DNA of 64,000 bases from the NCBI RefSeq assembly GCF_018199995.1, contig NZ_CP073579.1, forward strand, positions 558,001-622,000, given 5' to 3'. Position 1 is the stretch's first letter. Each line of letters opens with the position of its first letter. This stretch comes from Photobacterium sp. GJ3. GTDB lineage: Bacteria > Pseudomonadota > Gammaproteobacteria > Enterobacterales > Vibrionaceae. A program made the position numbers and the translations under genes. Positions 7,907-16,364 of this stretch are shown here, one piece after another. The notes beneath the pieces were generated by a model, which was given only the letters and a program-made list of their open reading frames with translations, was not told the DNA's origin and made no database searches.

Positions 7907-8593
7907 ATGGTTTTGATGTCGAACTGGAAGGTGGCGTTGGTTGCAGGGGTCATTGCAGGCGCTGTCCTGGCGTCATCAATTGGTTATATCCGACAACAGC
8001 CTCATTCGGCAGAACTGCAAACCCTGAGAGTACAGAATGCCGAGCAGGTTGAGCAGATTCAAAGCCTGAGCGAGCGCTTGGAAACGTTGGAATCGTTCCA
8101 GACTGATAAAGCTCTGGAAGTGAAAACACTTCAGGAGGCTCTGGAAGAAAAGCAGCTTGCGCTGGATACATTGCAAAAAGAGCATGCAAAGGAGTTAGCT
8201 TCTCTTAAACAGCAAAAGCAGCAACTGGCAGTCAGCAAAAAGAAACTGGACACTAAAGTTGAGACCCTGACGCAAGCGACGAAAATACAGCAGAACGTAT
8301 TGTCCAATTCGAAAGCACTTTATCAGCAGCAATTAGAGCTTCAGAAACAGCTGAATCAGGCAGAAGCGAACTTGAAGCAAGCCCGTCGAGTGGCGGATGA
8401 GTTTAAGAAACCCTGTGATGAATTTAAGTCTGGCAAAAGCTGGAATTGGGTGTCTCAGGCGGATTGCGATCGCTACGAGCAGAAGCTGTCGAAAGTCGCA
8501 GAAGCTGAGGTTGAGAAATCGGCGCTTCAGCAAGAACTGGAAGTCCTGAACCAGAAAATTGAAGTCGCATTACCCGAGAACCAATCCGAGTAA
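7907..8593 (+). CDS. Membrane-anchored coiled-coil protein of unknown function
   Basis: I do not recognise this 228-residue protein. One membrane segment (about 8-27) is followed by a long heptad-type coiled coil (about 35-160, rich in Gln, Glu, Leu and Lys). Next comes a small conserved-looking patch with two cysteines (KKPCDEFKSGKSWNWVSQADCDRY, about 167-190) and a second coiled coil. The paired cysteines could form a disulfide if the domain faces the periplasm, which the N-terminal anchor suggests. TTAGGAG at 7894-7900 supports the start. The frameshifted cupin gene follows after 20 bases. Confidence 0.82.
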   Translation: MVLMSNWKVALVAGVIAGAVLASSIGYIRQQPHSAELQTLRVQNAEQVEQIQSLSERLETLESFQTDKALEVKTLQEALEEKQLALDTLQKEHAKELASLKQQKQQLAVSKKKLDTKVETLTQATKIQQNVLSNSKALYQQQLELQKQLNQAEANLKQARRVADEFKKPCDEFKSGKSWNWVSQADCDRYEQKLSKVAEAEVEKSALQQELEVLNQKIEVALPENQSE

Positions 8594-8613
8594 TTTCCTG
8601 CGAGAGGTGACAC

Positions 8614-8963
8614 ATGGACCAGTGTAAGATGAATCAGGTGTCTGTTCAGAATTTACTGGATGACATCCCGGACCATTTACCCGAGGAATGCTTTCAGAAC
8701 TTGATTGTGTCCCCCATGTTCGCGTGGAACGTATTGTGTCCAGAGGACACCAGACCCCGGATGGAGACTGGTATGATCAGGAAGAAAACGAATGGGTCAT
8801 GGTGATTCAGGGACAGACCGAACTTGCATTTGATGATGCGCGGCCTCCTGTACAGCTCAAAGCGGGTCAGAGTATTTTTTTGCCAGCCCATTGTCGTCAC
8901 CGGGTCAATTGGACTTCACCGGACGAGGACACAATCTGGCTGGCAATTTTCTTCCCTGCCTGA
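8614..8963 (+). pseudogene. Small cupin protein, one-base frameshift
   Basis: The N-terminal frame (from ATG 8614, MDQCKMNQVSVQNLLDDIP) runs for about 33 codons in register. The family sequence then continues in the next frame as HVRVERIVSRGHQTP and WYDQEENEWVMVIQG, ending LPAHCRHRVNWT and TIWLAIFFPA. The run of five C at 8711-8715 marks the break. One more C would give the smooth reading NLIVSPHVRVERIVS and a normal 116-residue single-domain cupin. These small cupins are metal-binding beta-barrels of uncertain substrate. Either the gene is inactive or the base is missing from the assembly. Confidence 0.82.
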
Positions 8964-8985
8964 GCAATGGCCTTGATGAACGCGC

Positions 8986-10494
8986 TCAGTCAGTGACAGG
9001 CGTTTTGAGTTGTCCGACGGGCAGGGCAAGTGCTGTCGGGAAACAGCGTGCTGCAGCCAATTGTTCCGCTTTTTCCACGATAGCCTCAAGTGACAATTGT
9101 TGTGTGATTGAAAAACGTTCTTCCCAGCGATTGCTGGCGCCACTTGCTGACTCTGAAATTATCCCTTCGCAGACCAATTGTTCCAGAATTCGTTCGGCTG
9201 CAGCCAGCGCCGATGATGCCTTGACTATTTCAGCCCGTGCATAACGTTGTCCGGCAAACGAGACGTCTGCGGCGCGTAAGGATGGGTCATCCCCCGGAAT
9301 TTGTTGGGCACCAAAGAGTGGTGGGCCACCAATCACAGCGGACTGATACGCCGGAATGAATTGAGCCAGATGATCGATTGCACGCTGAGTACGTGCTTCA
9401 GCTTCTTGGGGCTGCCAGCCGCTTTTCAGCTTGGTTTTGAAAGATTCGCCAAGCTCGGGTTGTGCACTTGTTGCAGTGCTGCGGACAAGACCATCCTGAA
9501 ACAGCGTGATCTCCGGTGTCATGCCGTGGAGCTGGAAATAACCATCCGGGTAGGGAGTAAGCTGTGCCATGCCTTCAGGCGTACCACGCTGGCCGTGAAA
9601 AATAACTTCGGGCCAGTCGGCTTGGCTGTCTTGCCAGTGGGTGACATAAGCTGCTTTAAACTCCACCAGACGCTGACGAGGTTGCGATGCCAGATTGTCC
9701 AGTGTGCCAGTACGATACCCACAGGCATTGATGACATAATCAACCTCAATCTCACGGCTGATCACATCAGCTTTGTTTACATCAAAAGACTGATAAGTGA
9801 TCCGCCATTGATTCGGTTGCGGTAAGTACGCCAGATCGGTGACTTGTGTGCTGGTATGTACCTGACAATTGCCGAGCGCATCCAGCGCCAGAGAAACGGT
9901 AGCTGCAAGCCGGAAGACGCTGACCCCATATTCCTGTACCAGGACGAAAGGATATTGGAAGTTATTCAGATCTAAGTGTCGGGCGACCGGAATCATCCAG
10001 TCATCGGCAGTCATCGTGTAATCGGGGAGTTCCCGTTGTGCGAGCCGTTCCATGTCTTCCCGGGAATACAGACGAAAATATTCATCAGGGTGCCCAAGAA
10101 CCGCGTTGCATTCATCCTGTGTCACGAGCGCCTGATAACGCTGTTTGAGCAGGTTGAGACGTGGAATGAGATGTTCCGGATGCTCCGGATCCTGGCGTGG
10201 TACGGCAATGACTGTTGGACGGATGTTGGCACTGTGCGGATACACGCGTAGTGTCTCGATGGATTGCTCCAAGAGTTGCAGACACTGTTGATCTGAAATG
10301 TCCCGATATAAATTACCACCGGCATGAAGATGGCAGATTGGCGGACCATTCACTAAGCTTGGACCTGCTTCAAACAGACTTACAGCGAAGCCTTGCTCGG
10401 CAAGCCGAAGGGCAATGGTGGAACCAGCCATTCCTCCTCCAATAACCCCGATTTTAAGATGGTTATTGGGGGTTTTATTGCTTGCGTCAGTCAT
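8986..10494 (-). CDS. FAD-dependent oxidoreductase (DAO superfamily)
   Basis: The roughly 502-residue protein opens with a dinucleotide-binding fold (KIGVIGGGMAGSTIALRLAEQGFAVSLFEAG). It ends with a typical FAD-closing segment (GGPPLFGAQQIPGDDPSLRAADVSFAG, then RYARAEIVKASSALAAAERI) and a C-terminal helical extension. The first in-frame start is a TTG at 10500. The ATG at 10494 is preferred, although its ribosome site is weak. Amine, amino acid or hydroxy-acid oxidation are all possible, and I cannot name a substrate. It is convergent with the cupin gene 22 bases away and has no operon partner. Confidence 0.85.
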   Translation of the reverse strand: MTDASNKTPNNHLKIGVIGGGMAGSTIALRLAEQGFAVSLFEAGPSLVNGPPICHLHAGGNLYRDISDQQCLQLLEQSIETLRVYPHSANIRPTVIAVPRQDPEHPEHLIPRLNLLKQRYQALVTQDECNAVLGHPDEYFRLYSREDMERLAQRELPDYTMTADDWMIPVARHLDLNNFQYPFVLVQEYGVSVFRLAATVSLALDALGNCQVHTSTQVTDLAYLPQPNQWRITYQSFDVNKADVISREIEVDYVINACGYRTGTLDNLASQPRQRLVEFKAAYVTHWQDSQADWPEVIFHGQRGTPEGMAQLTPYPDGYFQLHGMTPEITLFQDGLVRSTATSAQPELGESFKTKLKSGWQPQEAEARTQRAIDHLAQFIPAYQSAVIGGPPLFGAQQIPGDDPSLRAADVSFAGQRYARAEIVKASSALAAAERILEQLVCEGIISESASGASNRWEERFSITQQLSLEAIVEKAEQLAAARCFPTALALPVGQLKTPVTD

Positions 10495-10912
10495 ATTCAA
10501 TGGGAATTCATCATCATTTCAAATCTCGTACCCGGCATTTTACTCACCATTGGCACGCTTTGAAACCGTGTAATCGTGTTCAAAGGACTGTTTGTACATT
10601 TTTCTGTCAGAAATAATTTACATTGTAAATTCCCGTGAATTCTTTGTCCTTCGTCTTTGCGAACGGAGCGACCGAGATGTTTGTTTACAAATGGCACATT
10701 GTGCTGTTTGTCTGCATGAATAGCGATGAATGACGGTTTGAACAGATCATAACTCGTTCATTTCAGTGGAAGCTCATAACATTCTAATTCCGTCGAAAAA
10801 ATGTCTTAGAAAAGATAAAGCGTCGAGATAACTTGCTCATTCCCTTGTCAAATTGGCCTTCTGTGTCTAAACCCTTAGTTGGTAGTGGTGAAATGAAAAC
10901 AAGGAAATAATC
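10495..10912. other. Intergenic region upstream of two divergent genes
   Basis: These 418 bases lie between the oxidoreductase (leftward) and the OmpA-family gene (rightward). They should contain both promoters. I see no supported gene. A 107-codon reverse frame here overlaps the OmpA-family coding start and looks spurious. Confidence 0.5.
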
Positions 10913-11902
10913 ATGATAAAAATAGTGAAATTCGTTCCGTTGGCGATCTTTCTTTCCGGTGCAACCTATGCTGCCACAGAGAATCTCTGGTATTTCGGTG
11001 CCCGGGTCGGTGGGACGCATTTTAATAGTTTCGATGGTGCATTGGATGGTCAGAAAAGTAATTTCGGACAGGATGACTGGGGTGGTGGTGTATTCCTTGG
11101 TTATCAATTCTCTCCATTAGTTGGCTTAGAAGGGGGTTATACCTATCTTGGCGAAGCCGATTATGATTTGGCAAGCGGTGGCTTTGAAGCTTATGGATTG
11201 GATTTGGTTGCGAAGCTGACCTGGCCTGTATCTGATGCGATCGATTTATATGCGAAAGGCGGGGCTTTCTTTTTTAATGTCGATAATTCAGTGAATGATA
11301 CCGATGGTGATGGTGTTTCCGGTACTGCAGGTGTCGGCGCTGAATTCTTTATGAATCCAAGCTTGTCTACCCGGCTTGAATACCAATATTACAATCAGGT
11401 TGGTCGTAGTGAGCCGGGTAAAGCTGATATCCATTTCTATGGTTTGAGTCTGGTGTATCACTGGGGAGCGCCTGCTGCAGCCGCAGTTGTTGAAGAAGCA
11501 GCGCCACTACCTGAACCAGCACCATTGCCGCCATCAACGATTCAGCCGATTCGGGTGGCACTGCCATTTGACTTTGACAGCAGCCAGCTGACACAGGAAG
11601 ACATTGACAGGTTACAACCCATTGCGGATCGTCTTGTGAAATACCCCGACAGTAAGTTACAGGTGATTGGGCATACCGATGCTTCAGGTAAGCCGGCCTA
11701 TAACCAGAAACTTTCTGAAGAACGGGCGGCAGCGGTTGCCGGTTACCTTGCCGGATACTTTAGCATTGGTATGGATCGGATTGAGATTAAAGGCTTTGGT
11801 GAGCGTGATCCGATAGCGCCGAATAATACTGAGGACGGCCGAGCGCAAAACCGCCGTGTGGAAGCCTTTATGCCTGGCATGACCATGGATGATGGCCAGT
11901 AA
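10913..11902 (+). CDS. OmpA-family outer membrane porin
   Basis: This 329-residue outer-membrane protein anchors the envelope to peptidoglycan. It has a signal peptide (about 1-20), then an eight-stranded barrel domain (about 24-185: WYFGARVGGTHF, FLGYQFSPLVGLEGGYTYLG, RLEYQYY). A Pro/Ala hinge follows (about 190-210), then an OmpA C-terminal domain (about 215-325: PFDFDSSQLT, VIGHTDASG, QNRRVEAFM). The start is supported by AAGGAAA. It stands alone, with a strong terminator after it. It is unrelated in position to the pdsO-like gene, so the window has two OmpA-domain genes. Confidence 0.93.
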   Translation: MIKIVKFVPLAIFLSGATYAATENLWYFGARVGGTHFNSFDGALDGQKSNFGQDDWGGGVFLGYQFSPLVGLEGGYTYLGEADYDLASGGFEAYGLDLVAKLTWPVSDAIDLYAKGGAFFFNVDNSVNDTDGDGVSGTAGVGAEFFMNPSLSTRLEYQYYNQVGRSEPGKADIHFYGLSLVYHWGAPAAAAVVEEAAPLPEPAPLPPSTIQPIRVALPFDFDSSQLTQEDIDRLQPIADRLVKYPDSKLQVIGHTDASGKPAYNQKLSEERAAAVAGYLAGYFSIGMDRIEIKGFGERDPIAPNNTEDGRAQNRRVEAFMPGMTMDDGQ

Positions 11903-11923
11903 CACAATGCAATTTTCTGATGA

Positions 11924-11956
11924 AACAGGCCTCCTGATACGAGGCCTGTTTGTTTT
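11924..11956 (+). terminator. Intrinsic terminator
   Basis: A ten-base-pair stem (AACAGGCCTC 11924-11933 and GAGGCCTGTT 11941-11950, loop of seven) is followed by TGTTTT. It ends the OmpA-family transcript. Confidence 0.85.
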
Positions 11957-12127
11957 AAGATTTTGCGATCGACGTTATGAAACGGTGATTCTTTGAGCCA
12001 GGTTTTTCATGTTTATTCTCTTATAAATTCCATGATTGATTAAAAGTTAGGCATGTTTCTCTGATTTCAGTCAATTTGAGTTGCGCGCAGTTCTGCGCTG
12101 AAACCTCACTGATTTAAAGGATTAATC

Positions 12128-13459
12128 ATGAAACAGAGAATATTTCCGTTAGCGACACTGGCTGCAGTGTTTGCCTCATTGCCGGTGCAGGCTGAAACCG
12201 GTGTGAATGAGATTGATGTAAATTACAGCCCGCGTATTGTGGGCGGAACGGATGCCGTGGCTCAGGACTGGCAGTTTTTTACCCAGATAGTCTCCAGAAA
12301 TGGGAATCGGCCTTTTTGTGGTGCCAGCTATTTAGGTGAGGGTTATGTCCTGACAGCAGCGCATTGTGTCGATAATGATCGGCCCTCAGATATAGCGGTT
12401 AAAATTGGCGCCCACCAGTTTAATGGGACCGATGGGATTCGTGCCGAAATCAGCCAGATTCATATTCACCCACAATATCGGCGTGCAACGCTCACCAATG
12501 ATATTGCAGTGCTGAAACTCACCTCAAATGTGATTGCCCCAACAGTTGAAATAGCCGCAGGTAGTTTAAGCCAGTATGTGTCGGTTGGTGATAAGTTACG
12601 GGTTGCCGGCGTGGGCAGATTATTTGAAAACGGCACCAGCCCGACGATACTGCAAGAAGTCACCGTGCCACTGGTTAGTGACGCGGTTTGTCAGCAAGGC
12701 GGGGGCAGCTACCAGAATGTCGGCCTGGATAACTTCTGTGCCGGGTATGCTCAGGGACAAAAAGATTCATGTCAGGGGGACAGTGGCGGCCCGATCATCG
12801 TGAAACGAAACGGGCAAATCACGCAATTGGGAATTGTCAGTTGGGGAATTGGCTGTGCACGCCCCAATCAATATGGTGTTTACTCGGATATCGCGGCTTT
12901 ACGGGATTGGGTTGATACGGTGATTTCAGGAACGGATACACCTGTCGCACTGAGCTATGAAAAACAAGTCGTTTTGCCTGATTTTCATGTGGGAGAATTG
13001 CGTCAGCATGAATTCAAGTTTACCAACACCGGCGTGGCTCCGATTTCAATCAATGAAGCAATTGCCAAATCAACCGGGGTGACTGATGCAGCTGTCGTTG
13101 CTTCAGATACGTGCTCAGTGGCGACTTTAACTCAGAATCAAAGCTGTGCTGTCCGGGTAGAATTCGGAGCAAGGATTGCGGGTCAGGCGGGTGTCACTGT
13201 GACTCTGTTTGCAGACCAGATTCAAGGGCCAGTCGAAGCTCATGTGACGGCTGCGGCACTGGATCAGAACGGTGGTGGTCAGTATGACTTCATCTATCCG
13301 AATGGTCTGGGGCAATATCGTCCGGGGACGATTGTCCTGGCAACAGATGGTCAGCGGTATCAGTGTCGGCCTTATCCAAGCAGCCAATGGTGTAATTTTG
13401 GTGGTGCATATGCCCCAGGGGCTGGCTGGGCTTCAAAGGATGCCTGGCTGACGCTGTAA
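12128..13459 (+). CDS. Secreted trypsin-like serine protease with C-terminal chitin-binding-type module
   Basis: The 443 residues show a signal peptide (1-22) and a propeptide ending at Arg36 before IVGG. An S1 protease domain follows, with His79 (TAAHC), Asp125 (TNDIAVL) and Ser219 (CQGDSGGP). Asp213 lies six residues before the serine, the position that gives trypsin-like cleavage after Arg or Lys. A beta-sandwich linker (about 272-380) is next. The C-terminal module of about 60 residues (FIYPNGLGQYRPGTIVLA, then CRPYPSSQWCNF, APGAGWASKDAWLTL) resembles CBM73 or CBM5/12 chitin-binding modules. No GlyGly-CTERM anchor is present, unlike Vibrio VesB. I infer a type II-secreted protease targeted to chitinous surfaces. 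Confidence 0.92.
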   Translation: MKQRIFPLATLAAVFASLPVQAETGVNEIDVNYSPRIVGGTDAVAQDWQFFTQIVSRNGNRPFCGASYLGEGYVLTAAHCVDNDRPSDIAVKIGAHQFNGTDGIRAEISQIHIHPQYRRATLTNDIAVLKLTSNVIAPTVEIAAGSLSQYVSVGDKLRVAGVGRLFENGTSPTILQEVTVPLVSDAVCQQGGGSYQNVGLDNFCAGYAQGQKDSCQGDSGGPIIVKRNGQITQLGIVSWGIGCARPNQYGVYSDIAALRDWVDTVISGTDTPVALSYEKQVVLPDFHVGELRQHEFKFTNTGVAPISINEAIAKSTGVTDAAVVASDTCSVATLTQNQSCAVRVEFGARIAGQAGVTVTLFADQIQGPVEAHVTAAALDQNGGGQYDFIYPNGLGQYRPGTIVLATDGQRYQCRPYPSSQWCNFGGAYAPGAGWASKDAWLTL

Positions 13460-13492
13460 ACAGGATGGTGTGAATCACAAGCACTTCTCATT

Positions 13493-13522
13493 CAAGGCAT
13501 CCTGCGTGAAGCGGATGCCTTG
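13493..13522. terminator. Hairpin between convergent genes
   Basis: A perfect ten-base stem (CAAGGCATCC and GGATGCCTTG) with a ten-base loop lies in the 81-base gap between the protease and the M48 gene. No T tract follows on either strand, so it is only a weak candidate terminator. Confidence 0.45.
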
Positions 13523-13540
13523 TTCAGCACATGATGTTTT

Positions 13541-14344
13541 CTATGAACGAGCTGGGGCAGGGCAATTCGGGCGCTTGGCAGTCGATGGGGGTAAACGATT
13601 TATTTCTGCCCGCAGATCATCGATACGGGTTGCATGAGCAGGGTGCGTTGACAGGATTTCAGGCGGTTGATTTCCACCGCTCGCTTTACTCATGTTTTGC
13701 CACAAGGTAACACTCTCGCGCGGATCAAACCCGGCCTGAGACATCATACGCAGACCGATGATGTCCGATTCTGACTCTTGCGCTCTGCCGTAAGGCATGA
13801 GTACCCCATATTGAAGTCCGAGTCCCAATCCGGCCATGGCCATTTCCTGATATTCTGTGCCACCGAGCGCAACACTGGAAATCTGTAAGCCGAGGTTGGC
13901 TAACTGGGAACGAGAGAGACGCTCATTGCTGTGTTTGGCCAACACATGCCCAATTTCATGGCCGATCACAGTCGCGAGTTGGTCCTGATTCTTCGCCACA
14001 TCGAGTAACCCCGTGTAAACACCAATCTTACCGCCCGGCAGCGCAAAGGCATTGACCTGCTCACTGTCGAAAACAACAACTTCCCATCCGGGAAAACCAT
14101 CCTGATGGCCTAACTGGGCCGTCAAAGCCCGCGTGACGCACTGTACATAACGGTTGACCTGGTTGTCTGAGCTGATTTTTTCCTTCTCCTTCATTTGTTC
14201 GAAGGACTGTGCACCCAACGTTGACATATCCTGCTCAGAAAACAGCAAAACCTGTTGTCTGCCTGTTGGGGAATTACTGCAGGCCGCAATAAAAAGGCTT
14301 GTTGCTATCATTACGGACAGGCGAAATGTATGCATTGCTCTCAT
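13541..14344 (-). CDS. M48-family metalloprotease lipoprotein
   Basis: This outer-membrane or periplasmic zinc protease is of the LoiP/YcaL type. The start at 14344 is chosen because AAGGAG lies eight bases upstream; the longer frame would begin at a GTG too close to that site. The signal peptide ends in a lipobox (LFIAAC, Cys22). The zinc motif HEIGHVLAKH is clear, and the downstream glutamate lies in AQESESDIIGLRMM. Family members degrade misfolded envelope proteins. The gene is single and convergent with the secreted protease. Confidence 0.9.
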   Translation of the reverse strand: MRAMHTFRLSVMIATSLFIAACSNSPTGRQQVLLFSEQDMSTLGAQSFEQMKEKEKISSDNQVNRYVQCVTRALTAQLGHQDGFPGWEVVVFDSEQVNAFALPGGKIGVYTGLLDVAKNQDQLATVIGHEIGHVLAKHSNERLSRSQLANLGLQISSVALGGTEYQEMAMAGLGLGLQYGVLMPYGRAQESESDIIGLRMMSQAGFDPRESVTLWQNMSKASGGNQPPEILSTHPAHATRIDDLRAEINRLPPSTAKRPNCPAPARS

Positions 14345-14452
14345 CCTGTTCACTCCTTTGTATTTTTAGTATATGTCATGTGCTCCTCTGCTTATCAGTC
14401 AAATTCAGAGATGCTATGCTGATGGGCGAATAACAATGGCTAAGGAACGTGA

Positions 14453-14890
14453 ATGTCAATCTGGCAAAAACAATTTGACCTGAAAGATCTGAATCAGTCG
14501 TCCAAAAACACCTTGGTTGAACACATCGGCATCGAATATTGTGCTTTTGATGACAATAGCTTAACCGCAATGATGCCAGTAGATACCCGGACTCACCAGC
14601 CTTTTGGAATGTTACACGGCGGTGCTTCCGTCGTGCTTGCGGAAACGTTAGGTTCAATTGCGGCGAACATGTGTGTGGATGAGGGAAAATACTGTGTTGG
14701 TCTGGATATCAATGCCAATCACGTGCGTGCTGTCCGGACTGGTTTTGTGAAAGGAACGGCTACGCCGGTCCATCTGGGGGCAACGACACAGGTCTGGCAG
14801 ATTACAATCACCGATGAACGGGAACAGTTAGTTTGCACCAGCCGTCTGACCATGGCGGTATTACGCCATAAAAAGCAGGTGACATCATGA
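14453..14890 (+). CDS. Hotdog-fold acyl-CoA thioesterase (MenI/YdiI/EntH type)
   Basis: This 145-residue hotdog enzyme would hydrolyse a thioester such as 1,4-dihydroxy-2-naphthoyl-CoA in menaquinone synthesis, or a related acyl-CoA. The family signature is clear: GMLHGGASVVLAETLGSIAA carries the catalytic Glu and the helix start, and the C-terminal strand pattern is SRLTMAVL. A TAAGGA site precedes the ATG. It overlaps the next small gene by four bases (ATGA), so the two are co-translated. Choosing between MenI and EntH-like proofreading is not possible from sequence alone. Confidence 0.88.
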   Translation: MSIWQKQFDLKDLNQSSKNTLVEHIGIEYCAFDDNSLTAMMPVDTRTHQPFGMLHGGASVVLAETLGSIAANMCVDEGKYCVGLDINANHVRAVRTGFVKGTATPVHLGATTQVWQITITDEREQLVCTSRLTMAVLRHKKQVTS

Positions 14891-15123
14891 ACCTGAATTT
14901 CAGTCAGGGCCGAGTGATTGCAAATCAGCATGAGTTGGTGATTCGGCTTGAGGGAAAAAACCGAGTGACTTTGCAGGCCAGAACGGATGATATCCGTTTG
15001 ATTCGTCAGCCTGTTCTGATTACAGCCAGTGGGAGTGGGGTTCACTGGTCTGTTCATTTAGATGACGATGCCCAGTTAGCGCAATTGTCTGATGAACTTG
15101 GGATTGCAATCGAAGCAATGTGA
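14887..15123 (+). CDS. DUF3389-family small protein
   Basis: This 78-residue protein overlaps the thioesterase stop by ATGA. The sequence (MNLNFSQGRVIANQHELVIR, VTLQARTDDIRLIRQ, then SGSGVHWSVHLDDDAQL) matches, from memory, the DUF3389 family found in Vibrionaceae next to this thioesterase. No function is known to me. The tight overlap suggests a linked role or shared dosage with the thioesterase. Confidence 0.8.
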   Translation: MNLNFSQGRVIANQHELVIRLEGKNRVTLQARTDDIRLIRQPVLITASGSGVHWSVHLDDDAQLAQLSDELGIAIEAM

Positions 15124-15401
15124 AGTACACAGGATGTCGAATGGATTTTTGGCAGCTTTCCTGTTTTGGGGCTTGCATCGCGAAGTTCAGTTGCGTGGCT
15201 TTGAAGTCCTTATCATTTGTAACAGAATTGCTACGCTTTCCTGACTTGGAAAGCAGAATAAAAATATGGATATGTATTCGTTTATTTCACTGTAGAGCCA
15301 TCGAATCAAGATGACATTCAAGGCGAGTGGGTCTGGAGGGCCTGTATACCTTATTTTGTGTCGTACAGTGGGATACGTTCAAGGCGTTAGAAAGGAAATC
15401 T

Positions 15402-16292
15402 ATGCAAGAACAACAATTGAACCACATTGCTGTGAAGGCGTTTCGGAGCCTTTTTTCAAGGTGTCCTGATTTTTGTAATTTACAATCAACATTTTATGGC
15501 TGGGTTGCCTTCCTTTCATCAGATAAACAACGTGTTGTCATCAAGTTTTGTCGCCAACCGGGAAGGCTTTGTAAAGAAATCCAGGCATTAAAGCGTTTGA
15601 ATTTATTGATCGATTGTAAAGTGCCGGAGGTTATATTTTTTGGTCAGGAAGAGGGGCAGGAATATATTGTGATGGAGTGGGTGGAGGGGGTGCCCGCTTA
15701 TGAGTTACCTTCGGAAAAACAAGCCATTGATATTTTTTCTGAGCACCTGACAGATTTGTTAATTGAAATGCATGACCAACCTCAGAATCATGGCTTTGAG
15801 TTAATGGCGAATCAATATGATGTGCAGTTATTACCCGCCTTTGAGGCTTGGATGTCTCCAGTCCTGAGATATCTGACAAGTCAGAATTCTCCGTTCTCAA
15901 CTGAATTAAAGCAACAGTACGAAAGTTTATGGGAATCGCGTGCTGAAGTGCTCTCGCCACTGAACGACGCTCCCTCTTTTGTGCATGATGATTGCCATCT
16001 GGGCAATGTTTTATTTGATCCGGAAACGTACCGGGTCACGGCGATATTAGACCCGGCGGATGCCGGTGTAAAACATCGTGAGTTTGACTTATTTCATTTG
16101 AATGATATGCGGCCAGAACTGGATCTGATGTCGCGTTATGCTGCTAAGTCGCCTTTAGCCGAAGGGTATGAGGCCAGACGATGGTATTTCAGTTTATGGG
16201 ACGATGCGAAGCATGCTTCAAATATTGGCTGGTATGATGAGCAGCATTTGCTGCATAAAATGAAAGCTTACCAGCGATTGTCCAAGGGTTAA
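15402..16292 (+). CDS. Aminoglycoside-phosphotransferase-fold small-molecule kinase
   Basis: The 296-residue protein has the APH/choline-kinase-like fold. The catalytic loop is FVHDDCHLGNVLFD (HxDxxxxN), and the metal-binding Asp lies in TAILDPADAGVKHREFDLFHL. The N-terminal lobe contains RVVIKFCRQPGRLCKEIQALKRL, with a probable ATP-binding Lys. The hinge reads YIVMEWVEGVPAYEL. The start at 15402 is supported by AAAGGAAA; the frame is open further upstream without a site. The substrate is unknown: sugar, choline or homoserine kinases share this pattern. It stands alone, in a locally AT-rich stretch. Confidence 0.85.
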   Translation: MQEQQLNHIAVKAFRSLFSRCPDFCNLQSTFYGWVAFLSSDKQRVVIKFCRQPGRLCKEIQALKRLNLLIDCKVPEVIFFGQEEGQEYIVMEWVEGVPAYELPSEKQAIDIFSEHLTDLLIEMHDQPQNHGFELMANQYDVQLLPAFEAWMSPVLRYLTSQNSPFSTELKQQYESLWESRAEVLSPLNDAPSFVHDDCHLGNVLFDPETYRVTAILDPADAGVKHREFDLFHLNDMRPELDLMSRYAAKSPLAEGYEARRWYFSLWDDAKHASNIGWYDEQHLLHKMKAYQRLSKG

Positions 16293-16364
16293 CAAAGGAG
16301 ACTTTGAGCCAAATGCTCAAATTGTTTATGATACCTGCGAGTCAGAATTGATGGTGACGGCTGT

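Noticed and set aside
15120..15314. Rightward 64-codon frame after DUF3389
   Set aside because: The cysteine-rich odd composition and lack of a ribosome site suggest a chance frame.
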